A program made the position numbers and the translations under genes. A stretch of 62,371 nucleotides of DNA, taken from assembly GCA_021733945.1 (NCBI GenBank), contig JAIPJX010000009.1, forward strand, positions 1-62,371, written 5' to 3'. This stretch comes from Verrucomicrobiota bacterium. GTDB lineage: Bacteria; Verrucomicrobiota; Verrucomicrobiia; Limisphaerales; SIBE01. Numbering within the stretch: position 1 is the first letter of the stretch; each line of letters begins with the position of its first letter. Shown one piece after another: positions 8,557-16,833 of the stretch. The notes beneath the pieces were generated by a model. That model had not been told where the DNA came from and did not search any database. It worked only from the letters and a program-made list of their open reading frames with translations.

Positions 8557-11500
8557 CTATTTTATGCGGATTTCCAGATCCCATTGCCCTTCCCCGACAG
8601 CCTGAAGTTCCCTGGCACCGTTCGGCAAACGGATCTCCATGGCTTTGGGAACGGATTTCCACCCCATCACCTGAACAGCCGCATCCTGCGATCCACCCCC
8701 CGAGCCCGCCCGAATCATGCGAAGCGGTCCGAAGGTTCCATCCTTGTAACTCATTCGCACACCGGCTCCGATGAGCCCGGGGTTGAGGTCGGGCCCCTGC
8801 AACGTCACGCGATAGCCGCGTTGTTTTGATTGATTTCGATACAATCGCGGCTTGCCCTGCTTCTGGCTCACCACCAGATCAACCCGGCCATCGTGATTAA
8901 AATCGGACACTGCGGATCCCCGTTGCTCTCCGGACAGGTCGACACCGGACATTCCACTGTCCAGGGCGGTGAATGTTCCATCTCCACGACCCGCCAACCA
9001 CAACCCCTGCCCGCCATCGTTCCGGGTGATGTCGAGCGTGGACGGGAATTCATTCTGAGCCAAAAACAGATCCTCGTTTCCATCGGCATCGGCATCCGCC
9101 ACATTCACCAAGAAGGTCGGTGACCATTGGGCTTCACGCGGCAGCGGCTTGCGAACGAATCCGCCGGACCGATTGAGAAACACACTCGATTCGAGGCAAC
9201 TGACCGTGAACTGCCCATAATCCTTGAACTGGGGTCCCAGAAACTCCGCGACGGTGGAACGACCAAACTGCTGGTGAGTGGGAATACGTTTCTCCAGATC
9301 CGGAATCACCCTCGCCAGGGTGGTTCGATCAGACACCGGCATCCAGTCATCTCCCTGCCTCCATGCTTCGAAAGATTCCAGCACGCCGTCATGATCCGGA
9401 TCACCGAACCAGATGCTGAACCGGTCGGTTTGATGAACCGCAAGCGCCGTGTTCAGCCCGCGGTTGCCGACCACCAGATCGAGCCGTCCATCGGCGTCGA
9501 AATCGCCGGTCGCAATCCCCGTCCACAATCCCGGCCAGGCATCCAATCCCAGGTCGTGAGTGATTTCCTGAAACCGATCCCCTGCATTTCGAAACACCCG
9601 GATCGGCCCCCATTCCATCGCCATCGCCAGATCGGGAGAACCCTCGCCGTCCACGTCATGGAACGTCGCTCCCCGTACGATTCCAAGTTGCCTGAAGGCA
9701 TTACTCCAGGACGCACTGTGTTTAAGAGTCCCACCGTCGTTGATCCAAATCTGCGAACGCGCCGGTTCGGGGTATCTGCCAAAAACCGGGGTGCCGCCAA
9801 TGAAAAGGTCCAGATCCCCGTCCCCATCCACATCCCCTGCGCACAACGCTCCGATTCCCTCAGGACCGGTCTCGATCAATTGCGGCGCTCCGCCGGATCG
9901 AACATCGAATACAACCACGGCACTCTCGCGTCCCGGATGCGAGGATCGATGTGATGCAGCCGCCAGCCAGAAGTTTTGTCGAAGACCGTTGTTCCAACCA
10001 ACCGTGGCCCCGAGGCTGTCAGGAAACGAGGGCACTGAGGGGATCGCCTGCAAGCGGACTCCCTCAGCGTTCAGGAACCCGGCGGGGCGATGGCTGGAGC
10101 CGCCTGCGATCCACAAGTCCTCCCACCCGTCCCCATTGATGTCGAACCAACTGACTCCGGCAACAGCCGCCTCGTTCCTGTCCGGACCGACTTCCGGAAT
10201 TCCAACCGCCGGGACGGAGTCGCGATTCGCCGGCGACACCATCGAGCTGGCGTCCAGAAACATCGGGGTTGGACGGACGACCGACTCCGGAGCAGCAACC
10301 GTCGCAGTGGACTGCCGAACCGTAACCATGCGGTTCGGTTGCACCGATTGAACCTCCGATCTGCGTCCATCCGGCCAGGAAACTTCCAGATGAGCCGATC
10401 GTGCCCCGCGATCGGGAAACGCAAAAACCCGAACCGCTTCGTCACCGGAAAGATACCGTCCCCCTGCATCGATGGTTTGACTCTGAATAAGATCTCCGAT
10501 CACCAGACGGATCCTCGCCCCAACGCCCCGGGTATTCGGGGGAAGGCCTTCCAGGACGACCTTGACCCTGGGTGCGCTCGTCCGATTGCGAAGCATGAGG
10601 GCATCCTCATTAAGCTGGTTGATCACGACATCCAGATCTCCATCGTTGTCCAGATCGGCCAAGGCCATTCCGTATGAGACTCCCTTTTGTTCGAACCCCC
10701 ATTCAGCTCCCTGGGACTCGAACGTACCATCTCCCCGGTTGCGGAACGCTGCATTGGCGGTGGGGAGCGGCGGATGGAATTGCCGCGATCGTTGACGCTG
10801 CTCCTTCGACAGTTCCATTGCGCGCAACTGGTCGTGACTGTCCTGGTCCATCACGTCGAAGCTGAATCCATTGGTGACCAGGAGATCCTCGTATCCATCC
10901 AGATCGACATCGAGGAACACCGGACCCCAGGACCATTCGGTGGCTGCCACACCCGCCATCAGTGCCGTTTCCACATACGAACCATCCGGACGCCCCAGAA
11001 ACAGAGTGTTGCGGTTGTAGCGAGGCCGGGCGTCGATCTGCTGAACTGTTTCCAATGACGAGTGCTGTTTCACCAGCTGGGTCATCCTTCGTGCGTGATC
11101 CGAAGAAAACATGTCCACCACGATGAAGTCGTCCAGTCCATCCCGATTGATGTCGGCAAAATCGATCCCCATGGAGGAGCGACTGGAATGTCTGAGTTTC
11201 AGTGGATCCAAGGCACGGAACGTTGCTTTTCCGGAATTGATCCAAACCCGGTCGGGCGTGGCGTTGTCCGTGCAGACGTAAATGTCCGGAGATCCGTCTC
11301 CGTTCAAATCGCGGCACATGACAGAAAGACTCCAATCCCTGGGTGCAGCCATGGGAAGGCCGCCGGCATCCAGAAACCTGCCCGGCTCAAACTGCACGGC
11401 CTGGAATCGCCCCGTGCCGTCGTTCAGATAAAGACCATCCGTTTCGGGAAGTTCCCGCAGCCGCCCCGTGGAAGACACCACAAACCGGTTTCGCAGGCGT

Positions 11501-12255
11501 GGGCTCGTTGCCGGTTCTCCGTTGACATGGGTGACGACGTACTGCCCGTTTCGACGGGCAAGCGCGTAGTGCGTGGTGGGATCGGCAATATGCATCTCGT
11601 CGATGTAGTGGGCGCAGTAAAGGTCCAGATCCCCATCTCCATCCAGATCCGCCAGTGCCATCGAGGTGGCCGAAGCCGTTTTCGATAATCCGGCTTCCAC
11701 GGTTTCGAGAAACAACCCATGCCCATCGTTCAGAAAAAGACGCGTTCCAGCGGCTATGCCACCCACCAGAAGATCCAGATCCCCGTCCCCGTCCACATCG
11801 GCAAAAACAGCGCTGGTGGATCGTTGTTCGGCGCATGCGATGGAACTTTGCCTGGATTCCGCAAACCGCCAGTTGCCCTGGTTCAGATAAAGACGATTCG
11901 CTCCCTCGAGCGCACAGAAATAGATGTCGACCCGTCCGTCCCCATCGACATCGCCCAGGGCAACCCCGGATCCGTTGTGGGCAACCGCATCCATCAAAAA
12001 AGCGTCGCCCGCCAGGATGTTTTTAAAATCCACTCCGCTGGCCGACGCTCTCACCAGCGAGAAGCCGGGCTGACCGCCCTCGCCTGGCTGCAGCGGAACG
12101 GAGAAATCCTGCAGCCCGGGTTTTGTCGCCGGCTCTCCGCCATCGGTTGGGTCGGCACCCTCCACAACCATCGCCGGAACCAGGATCCAGAGAAAAAAAA
12201 CAGCGGATAACGAACATGCCCGGAGGTTGTCTGAACAGTCGAAACGTGGCATCAT
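8557..12255 (-). CDS. giant secreted FG-GAP/VCBS and ASPIC/UnbV repeat protein
   Basis: The 1232-residue protein has a signal peptide (about 1-34) and then many FG-GAP repeats with calcium-binding loops such as DVDGDGRVD, DLDGDGDLD, DLDNDGDLD and DINGDGWED. An ASPIC/UnbV domain lies near residues 575-655 (GVGARIRL, SWPDGRR). A second run of repeats follows and ends in a UnbV-like segment (GAGVRMSYKDG, IRLPNGAR), so the CRTAC1-like architecture is present twice. The repeats should form two beta-propellers that bind calcium and act in adhesion or protein contact outside the cell. It appears monocistronic, as the nearest same-strand gene is 261 bases downstream. Ligand unknown. Confidence 0.88.
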   Translation of the reverse strand: MMPRFDCSDNLRACSLSAVFFLWILVPAMVVEGADPTDGGEPATKPGLQDFSVPLQPGEGGQPGFSLVRASASGVDFKNILAGDAFLMDAVAHNGSGVALGDVDGDGRVDIYFCALEGANRLYLNQGNWRFAESRQSSIACAEQRSTSAVFADVDGDGDLDLLVGGIAAGTRLFLNDGHGLFLETVEAGLSKTASATSMALADLDGDGDLDLYCAHYIDEMHIADPTTHYALARRNGQYVVTHVNGEPATSPRLRNRFVVSSTGRLRELPETDGLYLNDGTGRFQAVQFEPGRFLDAGGLPMAAPRDWSLSVMCRDLNGDGSPDIYVCTDNATPDRVWINSGKATFRALDPLKLRHSSRSSMGIDFADINRDGLDDFIVVDMFSSDHARRMTQLVKQHSSLETVQQIDARPRYNRNTLFLGRPDGSYVETALMAGVAATEWSWGPVFLDVDLDGYEDLLVTNGFSFDVMDQDSHDQLRAMELSKEQRQRSRQFHPPLPTANAAFRNRGDGTFESQGAEWGFEQKGVSYGMALADLDNDGDLDVVINQLNEDALMLRNRTSAPRVKVVLEGLPPNTRGVGARIRLVIGDLIQSQTIDAGGRYLSGDEAVRVFAFPDRGARSAHLEVSWPDGRRSEVQSVQPNRMVTVRQSTATVAAPESVVRPTPMFLDASSMVSPANRDSVPAVGIPEVGPDRNEAAVAGVSWFDINGDGWEDLWIAGGSSHRPAGFLNAEGVRLQAIPSVPSFPDSLGATVGWNNGLRQNFWLAAASHRSSHPGRESAVVVFDVRSGGAPQLIETGPEGIGALCAGDVDGDGDLDLFIGGTPVFGRYPEPARSQIWINDGGTLKHSASWSNAFRQLGIVRGATFHDVDGEGSPDLAMAMEWGPIRVFRNAGDRFQEITHDLGLDAWPGLWTGIATGDFDADGRLDLVVGNRGLNTALAVHQTDRFSIWFGDPDHDGVLESFEAWRQGDDWMPVSDRTTLARVIPDLEKRIPTHQQFGRSTVAEFLGPQFKDYGQFTVSCLESSVFLNRSGGFVRKPLPREAQWSPTFLVNVADADADGNEDLFLAQNEFPSTLDITRNDGGQGLWLAGRGDGTFTALDSGMSGVDLSGEQRGSAVSDFNHDGRVDLVVSQKQGKPRLYRNQSKQRGYRVTLQGPDLNPGLIGAGVRMSYKDGTFGPLRMIRAGSGGGSQDAAVQVMGWKSVPKAMEIRLPNGARELQAVGEGQWDLEIRIK

Positions 12256-12477
12256 TCGGAACAGCCATATGGAATGCCTCCCCCCAAGTCAAGATTCCAT
12301 CCCGGGCCTTCGCACCGCACTGCCACGCGGCGCCGAAGGTGCGGGTGAGCGACAACCCGGGAGGCCGACCCGAATCGCACAGCCCGTCTGCTCCGGGTGC
12401 ATCCCGGCCGATTCCGGGAGAGAACCCTCAACAGCACTTCAGACCACCCCAGTCGGCGGCCCGCACCGCCCCTCACG

Positions 12478-12969
12478 ATGAATACGACGCACCTTGAAAC
12501 CACAAACATCAGGCTCACTCCCCAGAACCGGGAAGATGTCCTCGCTGAGATTGCTCAAATGCCCGAGGAAGAACGGGTCCATCTTTCGACCTCCTGGCTC
12601 GCGCTCGTCGATGGTTCAGGCGATATCAATCCGTGGATCCATGGTTTCAAGCTAACATTGCGCACAAACGGCACCACGATTGGCCGATGCGGGTTTAAGG
12701 GACCGCCCGACGCGGATGGCGCGGTTGAGATTGCATATGGCGTGGATCCCGAACACCAGGGAAAAGGATACGCAACAGAAGCGGCAATCGCCCTGACCCG
12801 ATTCGCGTTCAGCGACGCCCGGGTCCGCATCGTCCGGGCGCACACCCTTCCCGAAGCGAACGCGTCCACCCGCGTATTAACCAAATCCGGTTTCGAGAAA
12901 ATCGGCGAGGTCCTCGACCCCGAAGACGGACCGGTCTGGCGCTGGGAAAAACGCAACGACCAGAACTAG
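12478..12969 (+). CDS. GNAT family N-acetyltransferase
   Basis: The 163-residue protein fits the RimJ/RimL-like acetyltransferase fold. The acetyl-CoA loop motif A is visible as DPEHQGKGYATEAAIALTR near residues 92-110, preceded by a beta strand with VEIAYGV. Near the C-terminus NASTRVLTKSGFEKIGE is the usual motif B region. The substrate cannot be predicted. I chose the ATG at 12478 because the family starts shortly before IRLTP; the upstream in-frame extension is Pro/Arg-rich and unlikely to be coding. A MITE-like repeat begins about ten bases after the stop. Confidence 0.85.
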   Translation: MNTTHLETTNIRLTPQNREDVLAEIAQMPEEERVHLSTSWLALVDGSGDINPWIHGFKLTLRTNGTTIGRCGFKGPPDADGAVEIAYGVDPEHQGKGYATEAAIALTRFAFSDARVRIVRAHTLPEANASTRVLTKSGFEKIGEVLDPEDGPVWRWEKRNDQN

Positions 12970-12978
12970 TCATCACTT

Positions 12979-13104
12979 AGAGCCTGTCTGAAAATTCTAA
13001 ACCCATGGTAGGTGACGAGGCTCCAAACACCCCGGAAATTGCCCGGTTTGGCAGTTGAAGAAGTGGACCTTCTTACGTCGGCTCCTACTTTCCAGACACG
13101 CTCT
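12979..13104 (-). repeat. MITE-like repeat, copy 1 (inverted orientation)
   Basis: About 126 bases match the reverse complement of the 133-bp elements at 56440 and 59512. The ends AGAGCCTGTCTGAAAA and a partner reading CCAGACACGCTCT form an imperfect terminal inverted repeat. Inside are GACGAGGCTCC and TACGTCGGCTCCTACTTT. There is no coding capacity. It starts right after the acetyltransferase gene. Confidence 0.8.
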
Positions 13105-13267
13105 TAGTCGCTGCCCGTGCGGGGGGCAGGAGCGTCGATCGACGGGAACCTGAAACGTCACCCGGCCAAGGAGCAGCCTGCTCCGGATGACACCGACCAA
13201 GTCCCAAACCCGCGGCGCTGGCGCGTCCCCTTGAACCTCATTAGGGCCTTCACGGCCTTGCCGCCGT

Positions 13268-14236
13268 TCACGGTGATTTCCCGAGTCGGGCGGGACGCGT
13301 GTTGAGCCACACACCGCCCACGAGCAAAGTGCCAAGGACGAGATACTCGAGGTGACTGATTTTGAAAGGAAGATGTTGCTCACCCCACACCGAAGCTCCC
13401 CGAAGCCCCTCATCCAGCACGGCAAGTATCAGGACTCCGAGCAGCGATCCGACCAGGGTCCCGCCCCCACCCTGCACCCGGGTTCCACCGAGAACCACCG
13501 CCACCACCACGTGCAGCTCCCAACCGGAAAGAGAACTCCCGCTTACGGAACTGTTGCGGGCGGTGAAACAAAGCGCCGCGAGGAAAGCCAGAAACCCCAT
13601 CAGCGCATAGACCTCACACAGACGACGGGTGACCGCGATCCCGGCATACCTCGCCGCAACCCGATTGCCACCCAGGATCATGATCTCACTCCGCCAGCGG
13701 GATCGGTGATACCAGAAACCCACCCCCACAAACACGACCCCGACCAATCCGATGGATCCCCAGAACTGCCCGAACCATTCGTATCCGGGCACTTCAACAA
13801 ACGGCGCTCGTTCCAGATCTCCCATCACCGCATAACAAAGCCCCCGGTAAAGGATCATCGTGCCGAGCGTGGCGATGATCGGTGGAATATCCAGCCTGGC
13901 GATGAGCAGACCGTTCGCCAACCCCAGGAAAATTCCCAGAACCAACCCGACCGGCACCGCCGTCCACCAAAACGCCGTTCCCGGAGCAAACGTCGACATC
14001 ACGCAGGCAATGAAGGCGGCCGAGGAAGCCACCGACAGATCAATGCCCGCGGTGGTCAGGACCAGTGTCATGCCGAACGCCAGCAGGAGCACGGGTGCCG
14101 ACTGGGACAGAAGATCACTCCAGTAGAAACGGAAGTAACCCACCACTTCCCCGAACGAATGAAATGTCCCCCCGCCAATCGCAGTAAAAAGAACGATCTC
14201 CGCCAGCAAGATCAGCAGCAGGTTCCGGTGCCTCAT
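13268..14236 (-). CDS. sugar ABC transporter permease (ribose-type family), second subunit
   Basis: The 322-residue protein has about nine hydrophobic segments and matches the BPD_transp_2 family used by ribose, galactose, rhamnose and AI-2 importers. Typical elements are TTAGIDLSVASSAAF near residues 60-75, a loop with LGTMILYRG near 125-133, and VLGGTRVQGGGGTLVGSLLG near 245-265. It would form the membrane channel as a heterodimer with the permease encoded upstream. Its ATG overlaps the upstream permease stop by four bases. Two different permeases in a row match the arrangement of rhamnose (RhaP/RhaQ) or Lsr-type systems, but the substrate is not proven. Confidence 0.88.
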   Translation of the reverse strand: MRHRNLLLILLAEIVLFTAIGGGTFHSFGEVVGYFRFYWSDLLSQSAPVLLLAFGMTLVLTTAGIDLSVASSAAFIACVMSTFAPGTAFWWTAVPVGLVLGIFLGLANGLLIARLDIPPIIATLGTMILYRGLCYAVMGDLERAPFVEVPGYEWFGQFWGSIGLVGVVFVGVGFWYHRSRWRSEIMILGGNRVAARYAGIAVTRRLCEVYALMGFLAFLAALCFTARNSSVSGSSLSGWELHVVVAVVLGGTRVQGGGGTLVGSLLGVLILAVLDEGLRGASVWGEQHLPFKISHLEYLVLGTLLVGGVWLNTRPARLGKSP

Positions 14237-15219
14237 GCAACCTCCTCAAGCAGTTTGCGTTTCCGGTGCATTGCGCAGTCCAGACCAATCACGAAGATGA
14301 TGATGGCTCCCGCAACAACCTCCTGGAAGTAGGGACTCACCCCGGCGTAAACCATCAGTTCCGAAAGAAAATACAGGAAGAACGCTCCGAGGACGGTGCC
14401 GGCGTAACTCCCCTCCCCGCCGAAAATATTGGTGCCGCCGAGGATGACCGCGCCGATGACCTGCAACTCCAGTCCAAGCGCCATGCGCGCCGGTTCAATG
14501 GCCTGGATGCGGGTGACAAACACCAACGCTGAAAGTCCGAGAAAAAGACCACCCACCCAAAAGGCACTTTGCATCACGCGCCCGGGAGACATTCCAACCA
14601 GATGACACGCTTCCTCCGAGTTCCCAAGCGCGAGCCATTTGCAGAAGGTTTTCGAGAAACCCTCCCAGAGCAGCGCCATGGCGATCGCTCCAAACAGGAT
14701 CACACCCGCATGTTCCTTTCCGGGACTGTGAAACGCATCGTCCGGAACCGAGATGTTTCCGCTGAAACCGGGAATCGCCGAGTCGGCGAGGATCAGGGCC
14801 ACACCCCTGTAAAATGCCAGACCTCCCAGAGTGATGATGAGCGGGGGTATTTTCATCCAGCGCACCAGGGATCCATTGAGACCGCTCAACCCCACGCCGG
14901 TCAGATAGCAGGCGACATAACAGATAACGGGGGGAAACCCGCGGGCGACAAACACTCCAAACACAGCTCCCGACAGCGCGATGATCGATGCGATCGACAG
15001 ATCGATCGCGCCGGCACAAAGAATCCCGGTCAACCCCAAACCCGCCAGCAAGGCAGGGGCGATGTTCGGAGCAGCATGACGGATCACATCCCGGAACGAA
15101 CCTCCATCCCGGGTGAGCATAAAAATCGCCCCAAGCAGCAGGAGGTTCCCGAGGCTCAGGAATACCATGCGCTGAAGCAAAAAACGTGTGAAGCGTCCGT
15201 GCAACATCGATTCCTTCAC
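14233..15219 (-). CDS. sugar ABC transporter permease (ribose-type family), first subunit
   Basis: This 328-residue polytopic protein is a paralogue of the next gene. It carries CAGAIDLSIASIIALSGA near residues 65-83, TLGGLAFYRGVALI near 127-140, and VILGGTNIFGGEGSYAGT near 265-282, all hallmarks of the BPD_transp_2 permeases. It follows the ATP-binding gene after 22 bases and overlaps the second permease gene by four, so the three are one operon. It acts in the cytoplasmic membrane in sugar or sugar-derivative uptake. No periplasmic binding protein gene is present in the cluster. Confidence 0.88.
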   Translation of the reverse strand: MKESMLHGRFTRFLLQRMVFLSLGNLLLLGAIFMLTRDGGSFRDVIRHAAPNIAPALLAGLGLTGILCAGAIDLSIASIIALSGAVFGVFVARGFPPVICYVACYLTGVGLSGLNGSLVRWMKIPPLIITLGGLAFYRGVALILADSAIPGFSGNISVPDDAFHSPGKEHAGVILFGAIAMALLWEGFSKTFCKWLALGNSEEACHLVGMSPGRVMQSAFWVGGLFLGLSALVFVTRIQAIEPARMALGLELQVIGAVILGGTNIFGGEGSYAGTVLGAFFLYFLSELMVYAGVSPYFQEVVAGAIIIFVIGLDCAMHRKRKLLEEVA

Positions 15220-15241
15220 CCCAGTTGGAACGTTTCCCGTT

Positions 15242-16789
15242 TCATGAGGCCCGACTCTTATCCCCGGATTCCGGTTCCGATGACGCCCCGCTCACGGGCA
15301 ACCCGGACGCCGCGCGGATCACGTTCTCCTGAGTCATTTGTTTGTCGGACATTTCAGCTGCAATCCGGCCCTGATGCATGACGAGGATGCGGTCGCTCAT
15401 GCCGAGAATCTCGGGCAGGTCGCTCGAAATCAGGAGCACCGCCTTCCCATCGCCAGCCAGCCGATCGATCAGCGCGTGAATTTCCGCCTTGGCACCGACA
15501 TCGACCCCGCGGGTCGGTTCGTCCAGCACGATCACCGCCGGGTCGCGGTCCAGCCATCGGGCGAGAATACATTTCTGCTGATTGCCACCGCTCAGGGTTC
15601 CGATTGGCTGCCGGGGCGAAGCCGATCGAATGGAATACCGACGATGCGCCGCGGCGACCCGGCTGTGTTCCTCGGCGCGATCAACCAGGCCCCAGCGGCA
15701 GATCAGGTCGGAGAATCCGATGCTGATCGAATCGCTGACGGAATGTTCGAGCACGAGACTTTGTCGTTTTCGTTCCTCGGGCAGATAGACCAGCCCGGAC
15801 CGGACGGATTGATGGGGAGTCCGGGGCCGCCACTCCCGGTTCATCAGCCGCATGCGTCCACTCTCCACCGGGTAAAGGCCGTACACCGCACGAGCCAGTT
15901 CGGAACGCCCCGCCCCGACCAAACCCGCCAGGCCGACCACCTCGCCGGCTCGCACCGAAAAGCTCACATCCTTGAAGAACGTCGAGTGCGAGACCTGCTC
16001 GAGCTCGAGCAACGGCACCCCCACCGCCCGGCTGCGGGTTCTGGGAAACACCTGATCCAGCGGCCGACCGACCATGTCCCGGACCACCTGGTTCAGATCC
16101 AGACCCGGCGTCGGATACGTTGCCACCAGCTCGCCGTCCCTCAACACCGCCACCCGGTCCGTCAGCTGCATGATTTCATCCAGCCGATGGGAGACATAGA
16201 GGATGGCCACGCCCTGACGGCGCAGCGCGTTGAGTTGTTCAAAAAGACGCAACACCTCCGGTTCCGTCAAGCTGGCGGTCGGTTCATCCAGAACGAGAAC
16301 CCGGGCGTTGCGGGACAGAGCCCGTGCGATCGCGATCTCCTGTTTCTGGGCGGGACTCAGATCATCGACCAACCGGTCTGTCGGAATTTCGAGTCCGCAA
16401 CGGTCCAATCGCTCCCGGGCCTGCCGATGCAACAGCGACCACCTCACCCCACCCCATGGAAACCGCGGCCAGCGATCGCCCATCATCAGGTTTTCCGCGA
16501 CGGTCAGCCGACCGAAATACGCCAGTTCCTGATGAATGGTGGCGATGCCCGTCTGAATGGCCTGAAGCGGCGACCCGATGCGGATTCCGATTCCGTTCCA
16601 GAGAAGGGTTCCCGAGTCCGGCTGATGCACGCCGCTCAGGATCTTGATCAAAGTCGATTTGCCCGCGCCGTTCTCACCCACCAGTCCCAGGACCTCGCCC
16701 TCGTACAAATCGAGCCGGATCGGCTTGAGCGCCGACACCTCTCCGAACGATTTTGCAATCGACTCTAATCTGAGCAGCGGTTCGGCCAC
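15242..16789 (-). CDS. sugar ABC transporter ATP-binding protein (RbsA/MglA type)
   Basis: The 515-residue protein contains two ABC modules, as in RbsA, MglA, XylG and RhaT. The first has Walker A GENGAGKST near residues 39-47, signature LSPAQKQEIAIARAL and Walker B VLVLDEPTAS. The second has the degenerate Walker A GLVGAGRSE typical of this family, the signature LSGGNQQKCILARWL and VIVLDEPTRGVD. It drives uptake with the two permeases downstream. The secreted esterase-like hydrolase gene lies 44 bases upstream on the same strand. That pairing suggests release of an esterified plant polysaccharide sugar followed by import, which is inference. Confidence 0.92.
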   Translation of the reverse strand: MAEPLLRLESIAKSFGEVSALKPIRLDLYEGEVLGLVGENGAGKSTLIKILSGVHQPDSGTLLWNGIGIRIGSPLQAIQTGIATIHQELAYFGRLTVAENLMMGDRWPRFPWGGVRWSLLHRQARERLDRCGLEIPTDRLVDDLSPAQKQEIAIARALSRNARVLVLDEPTASLTEPEVLRLFEQLNALRRQGVAILYVSHRLDEIMQLTDRVAVLRDGELVATYPTPGLDLNQVVRDMVGRPLDQVFPRTRSRAVGVPLLELEQVSHSTFFKDVSFSVRAGEVVGLAGLVGAGRSELARAVYGLYPVESGRMRLMNREWRPRTPHQSVRSGLVYLPEERKRQSLVLEHSVSDSISIGFSDLICRWGLVDRAEEHSRVAAAHRRYSIRSASPRQPIGTLSGGNQQKCILARWLDRDPAVIVLDEPTRGVDVGAKAEIHALIDRLAGDGKAVLLISSDLPEILGMSDRILVMHQGRIAAEMSDKQMTQENVIRAASGLPVSGASSEPESGDKSRAS

Positions 16790-16833
16790 GGGCCAAAACT
16801 AGAGCAGCCCAACGACTGGGTCGATAGCAAACC

